Below are positions 34,006 to 45,347 of a stretch of 64,000 nt of DNA, one piece after another. The notes under the pieces are model-generated. The model ran no database searches. It had not been told where the DNA came from and saw only the letters and a program-made list of their open reading frames with translations. This DNA comes from Ricinus communis (Eukaryota > Streptophyta > Magnoliopsida > Malpighiales > Euphorbiaceae): the NCBI RefSeq assembly GCF_019578655.1, contig NC_063261.1:1302001-1366000 (forward strand), in the 5' to 3' direction. Position 1 is the first letter of the stretch; each line of letters begins with the position of its first letter. The translations under genes were made by a program, and so were the position numbers.

Positions 34006-34410
34006 TTTGTATTAATTTACAACTTCAATTGAGTTTGATTTGTTTGTTTAGCTTGTTTTTTAGCCCTTTTAGACATTCTAAAGATAATTCATATCTAGGA
34101 GTAGAACGAAATTGAAAAGCTTGAGAATTAAGCAAAGAACAACACATTCTAGTCAAGATATACTATGCACACATGCATGACAGGGGAAGCCACACCCCCG
34201 TGTCGAATCAAGGGATTGGATTTAATGAGAACAAAAATTTGGCAAACTCACACGGGGAGACTACACTGCTATGTGAGGCATTTTTGAAAGGGGCTTAATT
34301 TGGTAATCCACATGAGAAGGTCCACACCTCCATGTAGCCGTCTTGTGGATCCTTTATTCAAGAGGCAAAAACAATAGTGTTAGCACCCCTTTTCTGGATT
34401 TAGATATTGA
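34006..34410 (-). other. 3' region of a minus-strand copia, with a possible extra ORF start
   Basis: This follows the pol stop of the copia at 34411. On the minus strand it has GC-containing pieces (CACACGGGGAG, CGACACGGGGGTG), then at 34076 a start codon opening MSKRAKKQAKQTNQTQ, a basic stretch like the starts of extra ORFs seen after pol in SIRE-like copia. It breaks at the junction with the Tat relic near 34005, so the extra ORF is only a suggestion. Confidence 0.35.
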
Positions 34411-34765
34411 GAGAAATACAGATAAATTTAATTCCAAATAAATTTCCATCTATCATGCCAATTTCCCTTTTAATGAAGTTCATATGCTCTTCATTAAGGG
34501 GCTTGGTAAAAATATCTGCAAGTTGACGTGTTGTATCAACGAATTCTAATACGACATTACCAATTTGCACATGATCATACTAAAATAATGCCTAATATCT
34601 ATATGCTTGGTCCTAGAATGTTGAATAGGATTCTTAGAGATGTTAATAGCACTAGTATTATCACATTTGATGGAAATGTGATCAAGGGAGATCCTAAAGT
34701 CTACAAGTTGTTGCTTAATCCATAATACTTGAGTGCAACAACAACTGATAGCTACATATTCGGCT

Positions 34766-35145
34766 TCGGCTGTGACAGCCTGGCTTAGAGAAGCGGTCCA
34801 ACAAGGGCGGGAAGTGGACACTAGGGCAAAGATAAGATGCCTGGACAAGGAGCGATTTCTGGTAGGCTTCTAGGATGGCAGCACTCTGAGGCACGGGGTG
34901 AATGAATCGAATTGCACATTGAAATGGGGTGAGGCATGGTTGATAACATATATGTAAAGAATTGGAACTAATCACATGAGGTGCCTTTTGGTTGTTTGGT
35001 TGTGGAGTTTTAGGAACTCCAAAGTTAGACGTGCTTGGACCTCTTCGGAAGTTCTCGAACCCACCAAAGGGACAAAACCGTGAGGCCAGTGGGGGCCAAA
35101 ATGGATAATATCTCATGTGATTTGGTTTCGGGTGGTTACATCGGC
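34766..35145 (-). repeat. 370-bp solo LTR with target duplication TCGGC
   Basis: The LTR is 34771-35140; on the minus strand it starts TGTAACCACCCGAAACC and ends GGCTGTCACA. TCGGC (plus strand) flanks it on both sides (34766-34770 and 35141-35145). Removing it restores the reading from STA to AEAEY in RNase H. Start and end style suggest a gypsy LTR; the internal region is gone. Confidence 0.92.
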
Positions 35146-35365
35146 CGTTGATAAAACAACCATATTTTGTTTCTTGCTAAACTAGGAAAAAATGCGAATT
35201 CTTAGGAATTGGCAAGTAGTAAAGGTACTTTTCCTATCTAAAATGCAACCGGCATATTCCGCATCTAAATGGCTAATGTATTCAAATGCATTACCTTTAA
35301 AGTACTAAAGACCTAAATACAATGTCCTAATATAAACATTTTAAAATCCTTTTCTCAAAACATGA

Positions 35366-35640
35366 AAATGAGATTCTTTAGGACAAGATTGAAAATGAGT
35401 ATATAAACACATGGCAAACATAATATCCGGTCTACTATATAAACACAGCATGCAAATGAGATTCTTTAGGACAAGATTGAAAATAAGTACATAAACACAT
35501 GACAAACATAATATCCAGTCTACTAGCAGTACATAAACATAACATGTAAATGAGATTCTTTAGGACAAGATTGAAAATGAGTACATAAACACATGGCAAA
35601 TATAATATCCACTCTACTAGCGATAAGATGGAGAAGACTA
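35366..35640 (-). repeat. Three tandem copies of a 88-94 bp piece of copia RT
   Basis: Units begin at 35366, 35454 and 35548 with AAATGAGATTCTTTAGG. Each encodes, on the minus strand, the RLDIMFVMCLCT-FQSCPKESH segment. The unit lengths (88 and 94) are not both multiples of three. Confidence 0.88.
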
Positions 35641-36340
35641 CCAATCATACTATCTCACAAATTGATTTACCACTTTCTTCCTTGTCTAGTTTTATTGTTG
35701 TGCTCACAGGAGTTTTGGTTGGCTTCGCTCCGTCCATGCCAAACTTCTAAGCAACGCCTTAGTGTACTTCGTTTGATTGATGAAGATCCCTTCATTATAT
35801 TATTTTATTTGAAGTTCAAGAAAGTATGACGCTTATGCTTTTTGATAAAAAGAGTTATATCAATCTTTCCTTTTGAAAAACCATTTGACAAAAGAAATGA
35901 GCTTAATCTCTCATACCAAGCTCTAGGAGCTTGTTTTAAACCATACAAAGCCTTTTGCAATTTAAAAACATAGTTTGAGAGTTCCTGGTTTCTAAATCAG
36001 GGAGGTTGCTCAACAAACACTTCCTCCTCAATATAACCATTTAAGAAAGCACTTTTAACATCCATTTATAACAATTTAGATTTTCATATGAGATGCATAT
36101 GCAAGCATAGTCTAATGGCCTCTAACCTTGCAACGGGCAAATGTTTCATCATAATTTATTGCTTCTTCTTGATTATAGCCTTTACCTATTAGCCTAGGTT
36201 TATCCCTAGCATCAAGTTTATTTCTAAACACGCATTTGATACCAATAATAGGATAACTTTAGGCCTAGGTACTAATGGCCAAACCTTGTTTATCTCAAAT
36301 TAGTTGAGCTTTTCTTCTATTATAAGTACCAAATTATTAT

Positions 36341-36740
36341 CATTTTAAGGCCTCATCAATAGATTTTGGTCAATTTGAGAGACAAATGCTAGATTAATGA
36401 CATTTCTAAGAGAGGATCTAGTACTTACCCCTTTCGATGGTTCACCAATGATTTGATCTTTAGGGTGATCCCTCTTGAATTGCCAATCTCTATCAAGGTC
36501 GATGTGGACTTGAGTAGGTTGACTAAGAGGCAAGTCCTCTAATTCCACCTTTCGTGGCTCTATGCTTGTGTCTCCTCTTTGATCCTCATTGGATATGATA
36601 ATTTGTTGTTGAGTTAAGGGAGAGTTAAAGATACCTACACCATCATCAATAACAACTACCTTTCTTAGATCAAGTAAGTTAGACTCATCAAATACAACAT
36701 GCATGGACTCTTCAACAACTTGATTTCTTTTATTATAGAT
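36341..36740 (-). pseudogene. Copia linker between integrase and RT
   Basis: A 119-codon frame (36704-36345) with MHVVFDESN, DRDWQFKRDHPKDQIIGEPS, GVSTRSSLRN and LAFVSQIDQN. These are the conserved steps between integrase and RT in SIRE/Tork-like copia. A Gln/Glu-rich variable middle is normal for the family. Confidence 0.8.
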
Positions 36741-37172
36741 TCTATAGGAATTACTAGTTATCGTATACCCTAAAAAATTCCTTCATTGGTTTTTGAATCA
36801 AAATTTCTAAGATTATCCTTGGTATTTAATATGTAGCATTTGCAACCGAATACCCTTATATATGAAATCTTAGGCTTTCTACCATTCCAAAGCTCATAAG
36901 GTGTTCTATTTAAAAATAGGTCCAATATAAATACGATTCGCAATATAACAAGCAGTATTGACGGCATCGGCCCAAAAGTACTTAGGAAGGTTGTACTCAT
37001 TGATCGTAGTTCGAGCCATCTCTACCAATATTCTATTCTTCCTTTCAACAACCCCATTTTGTTGAGGTGTCTTAAGAGAAGAAAAGTTATTGAAAATACC
37101 CGTTTGTTCGCAAAACTTTTTAAGACTTTCATTTTTCAAATTCTTTTCCATGATCGCTTCTAATAGAGGCAA
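36741..37172 (-). pseudogene. Copia integrase, C-terminal half
   Basis: On the minus strand: a shifted RSDHG motif at about 37150 (second catalytic Asp), LKKFCEQTGIFNNFSSLKTP, then QQNGVVERKNRILVEMARTTIN with the catalytic Glu intact, YFWADAVNTACYIANR, TPYELWNGRKPKISYIRVFGC and YILNTKDNL. The N-terminal zinc-binding part and first Asp are missing because the sequence switches to E4 gag at about 37172. The remaining upstream part of this copia reappears at 44715-45347. Confidence 0.82.
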
Positions 37173-38218
37173 TTTTGAGGAACTTCAAAGACAATGCCCA
37201 CACCATGGCTTGCCTAATTGGATGGTTCCTCAAATTTTCTATAATGGGTTGACTGATGACAATAGGAATATTGTTAATACAGCCTCAAATGGGAAGTGGA
37301 TGGAGAAAACGGCTGAGGAGGCTGTTATATTGCTTGAAGAACTTGCTTCTCAAGGATACATGGGTGAAGAGGCAACAATGGCAAAGGCTAAAGGAATTCT
37401 AGAGCTTGACACCATTAATTTATTGAGTACAAAGGTAGATGCTTTAACAAAGTTGGTAAGTAAAGCTTAAACTAATTCCATTGAAAGTACTAATGTGTCT
37501 TGTGAGATGTGTGGAGGACCTCATTCATATTCACAATGTAATATGAATTCTAATGAGGATATGGATTATGTGCAAGGAGGTTTTAACCAAAGGGGAGGAC
37601 AAAACTTAAACACTTATAATCCCAATTGGAGGAACCACCCTGGTTTTTCATGGTCTAACCCTTCTAGCCAACTTAATCCTCCATTTAACATAAACACTAA
37701 ACCATAAAACCCACCCGGATTCCCAAATAGACCACCAAATCAACCTTTTAACCAACAACCACCAAAGTATAATTCAGAAAATCTTATGGAGCAATTCATA
37801 GGTCAACAAATAGCTACTAATAATAAACATGATGAAAAATTCAAGCAAATTAATGCTAGGATTAATCAACTTGTTTCCCATAATCGCATCCTTGAAACAC
37901 AAATTGCCCAACAAGCTTCCTCTCAATCTCAACCTCTAGGTAGACTCCCAAGTCAACCTGAATTTTACCCTAAGGAAACTTGTCAATCAATTAACTTAAG
38001 GAGTGGTAAAGAAGTTGGTAGTATTGCTCCAAAGAAGAACAAAGTAGTAGATGATGATTATATGGTAGTGCTAGATGTTAATAAGGAAGATGAGGATATG
38101 GTTAAAGAGAAGGAAGAACAAAAAAGAGATGGTAATAAAGATATGAAGTTGAAAGAAAGTCAAAAAAAGACCCTAAGATAGACCTTAGGACTTTACCATT
38201 TCCATAAAGATTCATAAG
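37173..38218 (+). pseudogene. gag of E4, C-terminal half with zinc knuckle
   Basis: The opening FEELQRQCPHHGLPNW and FYNGLTDDNRNIVNTAS match the end of the Athila capsid region. After ILLEELASQGY the gag continues through a stop at 37468 to the knuckle CEMCGGPHSYSQC (37501-37539), then an Asn/Pro/Gln-rich stretch. The coiled-coil region HDEKFKQINARINQLVSHNR and PKETCQSINLRSGKEVG follow, and a Lys/Glu-rich tail. Sequence differs clearly from E1/E3/E7/E8, so E4 is another Athila subgroup. The frame is interrupted at 38171 by a foreign LTR. Confidence 0.8.
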
Positions 38219-39785
38219 TGATGTGCATAGTTTTACACATATTTGCTTGCATATTATTGTGTATGTTCTTAGCAATTATTATGCTTTTATTCCCAGATCA
38301 CCCGTGTTTTGTGTTCTTTTGCATATCAGGAACATTTATAGGACCACCATCGGTGTTTAAGCAATTATAGATCAATACGTACGGAAACGGACGAGAATTC
38401 ATCAAGATTGGACAAGAGTCCGCGTTGCACACATTGAGCACGGCCTGAGTCAAGGTCATGCTGACCATCACGGCCTGGACTCTAGCCGTGACCAACCATC
38501 AAAACTTGGTCTTTAAAACAATGGTTTGGGCAAGGTTTTTGAGGCCACCACGGCCTCCAACACGTCCTGTGGTGGCCAGCACCGGTAGGGGCACGGCCAT
38601 GGTGAAAAACCTATTTGATGAGATCCACAATTTCAGCATAGCCTGGACTCCGACCATGCTGACCAGCACAGCCTTGACCACGATCGTGCTGAAATAAATA
38701 TACAAGGAAAATGAATTTTTTAGGGTTAGGAGGGAAGAAGGAGTGAGAGAGAGCCCTGGCGGCTGGTTCGGTTTTTCCACAGTGTTAAGTGCGGGAGAGA
38801 GTTGTAGAGAAGAAGAACCCCAGAGTCGCAAGGTTCCGAGTGCAAAACAGTAGTGGAGCAATTCAAGAGGCAATTTGGGAGATTAATCATAGTGCAGGTC
38901 CAGATTTGGAGTTGTTCATCCAATTCGAGAGAAAAGGGTGTACATGTTTCATTTTCATTATTCTTCCATTGTAATTGATTTCCTAGTTGTTTTAAACATG
39001 AACATGTTGAGCTAGATTGATTAAATCCATTAGGATTTCTTTACTATGTTGGCTTAATATTATATTGTTGGATTGTTTGAGTTAATTTTGTATTCTTCTT
39101 GTTTTCAGTATTAATAAGATAATGCATTATTCATGAGACGTTGTGAATTGTGGTGTTTAGATTGCTTTATGTGATTGAGAAGTCCATTTGGCAATTGGAA
39201 TTTTGAATAGTAAGAACTGGTTAATAATCACTTAGAGATAAGGATAATTAACTAGCCGGATTAAGAATTAACAAAGCGTAATAGAGGCAGATTAAAGCTT
39301 AATGCTAATTTAAGAATCAATCCTTAGGAAGAGATTCCAAATTTAGGTTATTAGGTTTAGGAATTCGGTTATCTCGAGAGAGAAACCGAATTCAGTTAAG
39401 AATTCATCCATGGGTAGCATAATTGGAGTCATCAATCCTTTATCTTTTGTTGATTGCCAACTACTTTAGGCTCCTTTTGGGTTGCTTTATTGTCTTGGTT
39501 ATTTCATTTATCCATTTACTCTTGCATCTCCCTTAGAACTTAGCTTGTAGTTATTAGTAAGTTTAGAAATTATTCATCATTCATTTTAGGTTAATATAAT
39601 AAAGAACAAAGGAGTAACTCTGGGCTTTCACTTTCCCGAGGAATACGACCTTGATACTCACCATGAGTGCTAGACTGCATCGATAGGTACACTGCCTTAG
39701 ATTATAGCTAACACAATTAGCGAACATCAAGTTTTTGCCCTAAGATAGACCTTAGGACTTTACCATTTCCATAAAGATTCATAAG
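38171..39785 (+). repeat. Stray Athila LTR with 8 bases of leader, flanked by a 48-bp direct repeat
   Basis: The LTR is 38219-39729, TGATGTGCATAG to CGAACATCA, related to the LTRs at 2974 and 51498. It is followed by AGTTTTTG (39730-39737), the start of the leader before the primer site. The 48 bp before the LTR (38171-38218) recur exactly after that leader piece (39738-39785). The surrounding gag sequence continues at 39786. A normal solo LTR would show a 5-bp duplication and no leader. Confidence 0.9.
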
Positions 39786-40322
39786 GCATAATCTTTACAA
39801 GCAATTTTAAAAGTTTCTATATCATCTTAAGGAATTTACTATCACCTTACCCTTCATGGATGCCATTAGAGATATGCCTTCATGGGGTAAATTTTAAAGG
39901 ATATTGTCAATCATAAGAGTAAACTTGAAGAGTATGGGATAGTATCTCTTGTAGAGGAATCCAAGGCTATGTTTGCAAAGTCTCCATCAAAACAAAAGGA
40001 TCCAGGTTGTTTTACTATTTCTTGTAAAATTGGTGATTTGTCTTTTAATAAAGCTTTGTGTGATATAGGTGCAAGTGTAAGTCTTATGCCTTATTCCATA
40101 TACAAGAAGATTGGTGTTGGTTATTTAAAGCCTACCACAATGTGTCTTGCTATGGCAGATAAATCCATCAAGTACCCACTTGGAGTGCTTGAGAATGTTC
40201 CTACAAAGGTGGGTAAGTTTATAATTCCAACGGATTTTGTTATCATGGATATGAAGGAGGACCCCGAAATTCCTATTTTGTTTGGAAAACCATTTTTTAG
40301 TGACTGTAGGGGTGGTCATTAA
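39786..40322 (+). CDS. E4 aspartic protease region
   Basis: After broken sequence resembling LPFMDAIRDMPSWGKF, an open frame (39969-40322) reads KDPGCFTISCKIGDLSFNKA, then CDIGASVSLMPYSIYKKIG with the catalytic Asp in DIGAS. LEKV-type sequence VLENVPTKVGKFIIPTDF and IPILFGKPFF follow. It breaks just after the flap-side motif. The protease would cut the gag-pol precursor. The active-site triad is present, unlike E3. Confidence 0.8.
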
Positions 40323-40740
40323 CATGAAAAATGGTAAAATTAAAATGGAAGTGAATGATGAATCTATTGTGTTGATGTCTTCAAGATGATGACGGAGACA
40401 TCACCTATGGAACTTTGTGAAAGAATTGACTCATTGGATGTTATTAATGAGTGTATGGGTGAGGTGATACATGAGTGTATTAGACAAGAATCATTAGAGG
40501 TTTGTTTAGAACAAGCTGCTAATGAGGAGCATGGTAGTGTGAATGTTATGACTAGTGTGAGGATGTTAGAATCATCTCCATATGCTCCTATTTATAAGAA
40601 CTCAAGATTTGAATCATTAAGAAGAGATGATGATACTAAAGATAAGCCTTCTTCATCAAATGAAGAGCAAGCTTGAGTTAAAGCCTTTACCCTCAACTTT
40701 AAGAACCAAAGCTCAAATATCCAAGTCTTCTAAGGGTAAA
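40323..40740 (+). pseudogene. E4 post-protease linker
   Basis: An open frame (40386-40676) reads MELCERIDSLDVINECMGEV, SLEVCLEQAANEE and YAPIYKNSRFESL, the acidic spacer between protease and RT in Athila. A shifted frame then gives KLELKPLPSTLRTKAQISKS, after which the expected RT does not appear. Confidence 0.65.
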
Positions 40741-41832
40741 GAAATTGTTGTTCAAGAAATTCCAGGCTAAGAAACCAACATTGCTCCAAGGTTTGGTGCT
40801 CCATTTCCTATTTTTAATGCTCTTGAAGGCAAAAGGTATGAACTTTGTGAGAAAAGAAAGGTTATTGGTTCTAAATATTTGCCTATGGATATTATTGAGA
40901 AAATGGGCATGTCAAATGTAATGGACAAATTATTAAAATCAATTGGGCTTAAGAAATTTGTTGATATGCATAATGATTCTTATGTGCAATTGACTCAAGA
41001 ATTTTTTTGTTCATTATTTTTGAATGGCAATGATGCTGATGTTTTGGATTTTTGCATATTAGTGAAACCATATAAATTGACATATAATTTGATGAAAAAT
41101 ATTTTTGGTTTTGCTAAAGATGGTATGTGTGCTATACGAAGTTACTTTAGTGCTAGTGGATTTTGGGCATATTTGACTGATTTACCACCAAGATTTGATG
41201 CTAAACGTGGTTATGCTATGTTTATCAAAGACCACAAATATTGGCTTTTGCATAAAGTACTTTCATGTTTGGTTTTTGGAAAATTGGAGGCTAGTAGGGT
41301 GTATATTTAAGAGTTGTTTTTAATGTGTTGCATTCATAATAAGAAACAAATTTATTGGACTTATTGGATTTTCAATCAATTTCTTGAATATGCTAGCAAC
41401 ACTAAGGTTCCTTTGACTCATGGTCATCTTATTACACCCATTGAACATGCACTTGCTATATCACCATCTTCTTTGTCAAGTATGAAATGTGTTAGGTTGG
41501 TTCATTTCACCAAGAATGCATTTCTTCATGGTGAAGTCATCAATGATGCATTTCATCTCAAGCATGCACAAGATCGCACTTGTTAGATCAAAAGGAATCA
41601 AGAACCACATAAAGTGAGGATTGAAGAAGAAAGTGAGGAGGAAGATGATGAGGAGGAAGAAGAAAGTGAAGATAGCAATCAAGGAGGGAGTTCTAGTGTT
41701 GTCAATAAACTAGCTATTTGGAATCAAGTTTTACAAGGACAACAAGCCATAAATAGGCAATTGGATGCCTTGGATGCTAGGCAACGTGCAATGGAGCAAC
41801 TTCAAAAGCGTCTAGCTTACAAGATGGATTAA
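40741..41832 (+). CDS. E4 env-like / ATHILA ORF-1 protein
   Basis: The reading starts IAPRFGAPFPIFNALEGKRY. An open frame (40879-41310) has FVDMHNDSYVQLTQEFFCSL, the central GFWAYLTD, MFIKDHKYWLLHKVLSCLVF and ASRVYI. After one stop it continues (41314-41586) with MCCIHNKKQIYWTYWIFNQF, VPLTHGHLITPIEHALAI and KNAFLHGEV. A third frame (41614-41832) is an acidic stretch plus the coiled coil QQAINRQLDALDARQRAMEQ. Order and motifs fit the Athila ORF-1/env-like gene, whose role is unknown. I see no clear signal peptide or transmembrane segment, so 'env' is only a positional name. Two stops break it. Confidence 0.75.
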
Positions 41833-43146
41833 TTGATTTCCCAAAGTGGTTACCAAGTTGACTCTCCTCCACCATCACCACAACAAGATTGAGGGAGCAT
41901 TTCTTACCTTTTCTTTTCACTTATAATTATATATTGCTCATCTTTTTATTGTTTGCATGACACCTTGAGGGCAATGTGTACTTTTAAGTGTGGGAAATGG
42001 GTTATTTGCATGTCTTTAATTCTTTTTAATTGTAGTTTTTTTTATTAGTTAGTTTATGCATGCCATCTTTCTATTTGTGTGTGATTAGTATTCTATGCTA
42101 AATGCATTATTTCACCATTTTTTATCATGATACACTCCGTCCTAAGTTTGATAGGTTTTGTACTAGTTCATGTTCATTATAGAATTTGAACTATAGGAAC
42201 AGTTAAAATTAATTTGTTTTACTTTTGATAGTGCTTTAAATGGTAACAAAGGAGACAATGGTAGTATAAATTTGAAAGTTTTTATTGTTTGTTTTCATTA
42301 GTGATAAAATATTGAGCATGGAGTAAGAATTTTGACTATACTTTGAAGCTAGGAACTAAGGAATTTAACCTTATCTTAATAGAATGAAACATTTTTATAA
42401 TGGGAAACTATAGCCATGATACTTGCTTATAGCATTTAATAGGGGTTGAGGACTTGAAAAAAAAAAGAGAAAAAAAAGCATGAAGTGAAAATAAATATGA
42501 GTAATTTTTCTTATTAAAAAAAATAAAAAGAAAAAATTGTAAAAGATATTTCTAGTCCTCTAGCAAAAGAGCTATGAATAGTGCTAGTAGCCACTTGATG
42601 ATGTGATGAGGGTTGAGTAAGTTGTGTGCATTTGTGTTTGCTCCTCATTTGCATTCATTTGGAAATACCCATTGACATCTCAAGTAAGGTCGCTATTTTA
42701 GAAAAAATGAGCGGAAAAAGTGAGCTACAAACAAGTCCAATATTACTATGAAAGTGTCTATAATATGAGTGTGCTTTCAATTTTGTTCCATAATTCTTAC
42801 TAGTTCTTTTAAGATAGAGTTAAAGAAATGACATTCTTTGTGGAAGGTATGGTTAGGAGGATTGCTTTGGCCTTTGAATTTTGTTACTAATGTTTCTAAA
42901 CAATGTCTACCTTCTTATTTATACTATGTATTGTCTTCATTGGTCCTACATAGAGACTTGAGAAAGTGATTCTTGAATTCATTTTATTTATTCCTTGGGT
43001 TTAATTGTCTAATGAGACTTATTAGTATTTAAATCTATTTGAACTTGGAGGAGTAGTGTTGTTTGTGAAGTTTTTAATTCTCTTTTCGCAATATTTATAT
43101 TTTAGAGTCTTGCTTGGGGCAAGCAAGGTTTAAGTGTGGGGGAGTT
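41833..43146 (+). other. 3' noncoding region, hairpin and polypurine tract of E4
   Basis: Noncoding, with the secondary motif GAGGGCAATGTG then AAGTGTGGG at 41968-41994 and an A-rich tract at 42455-42540. At 43109-43127 the inverted repeat CTTGCTTG-GGG-CAAGCAAG stands five bases before the tract AAGTGTGGGGGAGTT (43132-43146), which abuts the LTR. Confidence 0.7.
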
Positions 43147-44714
43147 TGATATATTGTGTTTAGCATAGGTATTTAGGATATTTTCATGCGTTATTAGTTT
43201 CATTAGTTTATAATTTTTCTTAGTTTTCATGTATTTTTATTTATAGTTAGGAATTTATATGATTCCAAGTGTTTATTTGTGTTTTCTTATTATTTTTAGT
43301 GTTTATACATGTTTTTGTTGTGTATTCTAGGCTTTAAAAGTGTGAAACTATCAATAGGGGAGCTAGTAATGGATCAAGGTTAAAGAGTGTGGCTTGGAAC
43401 TTGTCACTACTAGTTACGCATGTCACTAATGGTAAAGATTTGCTGCTGTCACTACTAGTTACGCATGTCACTAGTAGTGAAGAGTAGTTATTCATCAAAC
43501 AATATGACATTTCAGTTTGAGCACTCTTCAGTATTTTGGGCATAACTTCTTGTACAAAAATCGGATTAAGGTGAGTAAGACGGCGTTGGAAGGATAAGAG
43601 ACGGAGCTACATCTTTCATGTTTTAAGGATTTTCCAATTATGTCATCTTAAAGGATGAAAATGCCCCCGAAGTTTCTGCCTCTGCACAGTATGGTGTCTT
43701 GTTTGAATGGTGCCTTTCTATTGGGAGACGACTTTTTACCATTTGTAACCAACTCTAAGGCCTATATAAATGTTATTTCTGTTCTTTAAAGGGAAGACAA
43801 CAACAGAACATTAGAAAAAGAAAAGAGAATATTAGTTTAAGTGCATTTGAAGACAACATAAAGGCAAAAGGAAGATAGTTCTTGTAAAGGCTACATTTTC
43901 TTATGTAACTATTTGGAAGACATTGGAGATCACTACATACATTATTTCTATCCCTTTTTCTCCTTTCTTTTACTTGTTTTACTTGATGTTTAGTGTAGTA
44001 TTTTTTGTTTTATTGGTTTTATCCAGGATGTATCAAGGCTAACTTCCTTGTTTATTAGAATTGCAAGGATGAATTGATATTGTAAACTACTTTTATTTTA
44101 TTAGTAATGCATGATTGATTTGTGTTTAATTGAGTGCCTAATTGTGTTATGTATGCTTGATCACCATATATAATATATTAATCAAAGATTCACAATGAGA
44201 GTTGGGATTTTTGGTAGAAATGCAATTGAATTCACTTAAAGGTTAGGAAAGTACCTAGAGATAAGAAATCTGCTTTAAGGGGTAAAAGAATTGGCATGGT
44301 TCTTAATGGTTTTTGTCTATCTCTACAATGACATGAGAGTGCTTGTAGACTCTAGATGAAAATTCCCTTAATTGACAATGAGAGTTGCTTTTAAGGATTT
44401 TAGGTCACAATCTCCAATCAATACATGTGTTGACAATAATTCTTAGTCTCTTGATCATTTCTGAATTGTGGTTCTAATAAACATATCTTGAAATTGTTGT
44501 TAGATTAATTAATTAGTTTCATTAGTAGTTATTAATTATTGATTAATGTTAGTTTAGTTTTAGAATAATTAAATTAAACTTTACAATAATATTTTGCTTA
44601 TCCATCTTAGTATCTTTATTAACTAATACAAAATTACTACAAGTTCTCCAGAGTTCGACACCCTACTCACTCTATATTTAGTTTGAAAACTAGGGTATAA
44701 TTCCACCCACATCA
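43147..44714 (+). repeat. 3' LTR of E4
   Basis: It is 1568 bp, from TGATATATTGTG to CCCACATCA. It lies directly after the polypurine tract. The GC-rich CACGGCC cluster of the other Athila LTRs is absent; instead there is a direct repeat with GTCACTACTAGTTACGCATG at 43405 and 43447. A different LTR family, in agreement with the distinct gag. Confidence 0.8.
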
Positions 44715-45347
44715 ATGGTTAAAGGTTACATCGTATTTTTTATCACATACTTGACTAATACTCAAAAGATTATGTTTTAGACCATCTACACAAAGCACAT
44801 TGTCAATTAAGGGTGAGCCTTATTTACCAATTTTTCCAATGTCGATGATCTTAACTTTGGTATTGTCACTGAAGGTTACCTTACCTCCATTTTTCATCTC
44901 AAAGTGTGAGAAGAGATGTGGATTACCCATCATGTGTCTAGAGCACCCACTATCAAGGTACCACTTATTCTCCCTTGTGGTACTCTTCAAGCACACCTAT
45001 AAAATAGAAAGTTCACTTCTTTTTAGATATCCAAATGTATTTGGGCCCTTTGTTGTTAGTCTTAGATGCATTGCCAAATAGACATCCCAAATGGCTCATT
45101 CTTATAGGACACTTATAATTTGTGTCCATCCATGCAACAATAAAAGCAAGTTACATCTATAAGATGATGATCATGATTTTGATGCATATGCCCATTTCTC
45201 AAAGGTCTAGCATATGAATGGTTATGATCATGTTTCCTCCATTAATATAAGGTCTTAGAATTTTAAACTCTTTGTCCTTGCCTTCCTTGACCACTTGCCA
45301 TCTTTGGGTTGGGTCTTGGCAGATGGAGCTTGAGCTCTTCTAGGTCT
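44715..45347 (-). pseudogene. Copia gag end and protease (same element as 34411-37172)
   Basis: On the minus strand: a knuckle remnant CYCCMDGHKL near 45135, KGPKYIWISKK near 45030, then KWYLDSGCSRHMMGNPHLFS (protease, DSGC site intact), FEMKNGGKVTFSDN, IDNVLCVDGLKHNLLSISQV and CDKKYDVTFN at 44720. It stops at the E4 LTR. The piece between VTFN and the integrase RSDHG motif, roughly 400 bp, is missing on the other side. Confidence 0.82.

Larger units (their letters stand above)
34411..36340 (-). pseudogene. Copia RT and RNase H (SIRE/Tork-like), split by a solo LTR
   Basis: Read on the minus strand from 36340: AFLNGYIEEEVFVEQPP near 36050, [14 protein letters not shown] near 35940, IKQYNEGIFINQTKYTKALL near 35790, then SRLDIMFVMCLCT-FQSCPKESH, present three times through a tandem duplication. 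RNase H follows: KGNAFEYISHLDAEYAGC near 35290, FSKKQNMVVLSTA up to 35141, the solo LTR, then AEAEYVAISC, KCDNTSAINISKNPIQHSRTKHIDIRH and ADIFTKPLNEEHMNFIKRE ending near 34411. Frames change several times. It is the same family as the plus-strand fragment at 14539-15154. Confidence 0.8.
37173..44714 (+). mobile_element. E4: plus-strand Athila-type element with gag, protease and env-like ORF but no RT/integrase, 5' end deleted
   Basis: It starts in mid-gag at 37173 and runs through a zinc knuckle, protease, linker, env-like ORF and 3' noncoding region to a full 3' LTR (43147-44714). Its 5' LTR and gag start were deleted together with part of the copia target. The linker passes straight from the RT lead-in (LELKPLPSTLR) to env-like sequence. 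It was inserted in the copia whose pol lies at 34411-37172 and whose gag-protease lies at 44715-45347. Confidence 0.75.

Noticed and set aside
34715..35116. 133-codon minus-strand frame as a protein
   Set aside because: It lies almost entirely in the 370-bp solo LTR with TCGGC duplications; the rest is RNase H in the wrong frame.
42455..42540. Poly-A stretch as a sign of a processed retrogene or SINE
   Set aside because: The A-rich tract recurs at the matching place in the 3' noncoding regions of E1 and E6, so it belongs to the elements.
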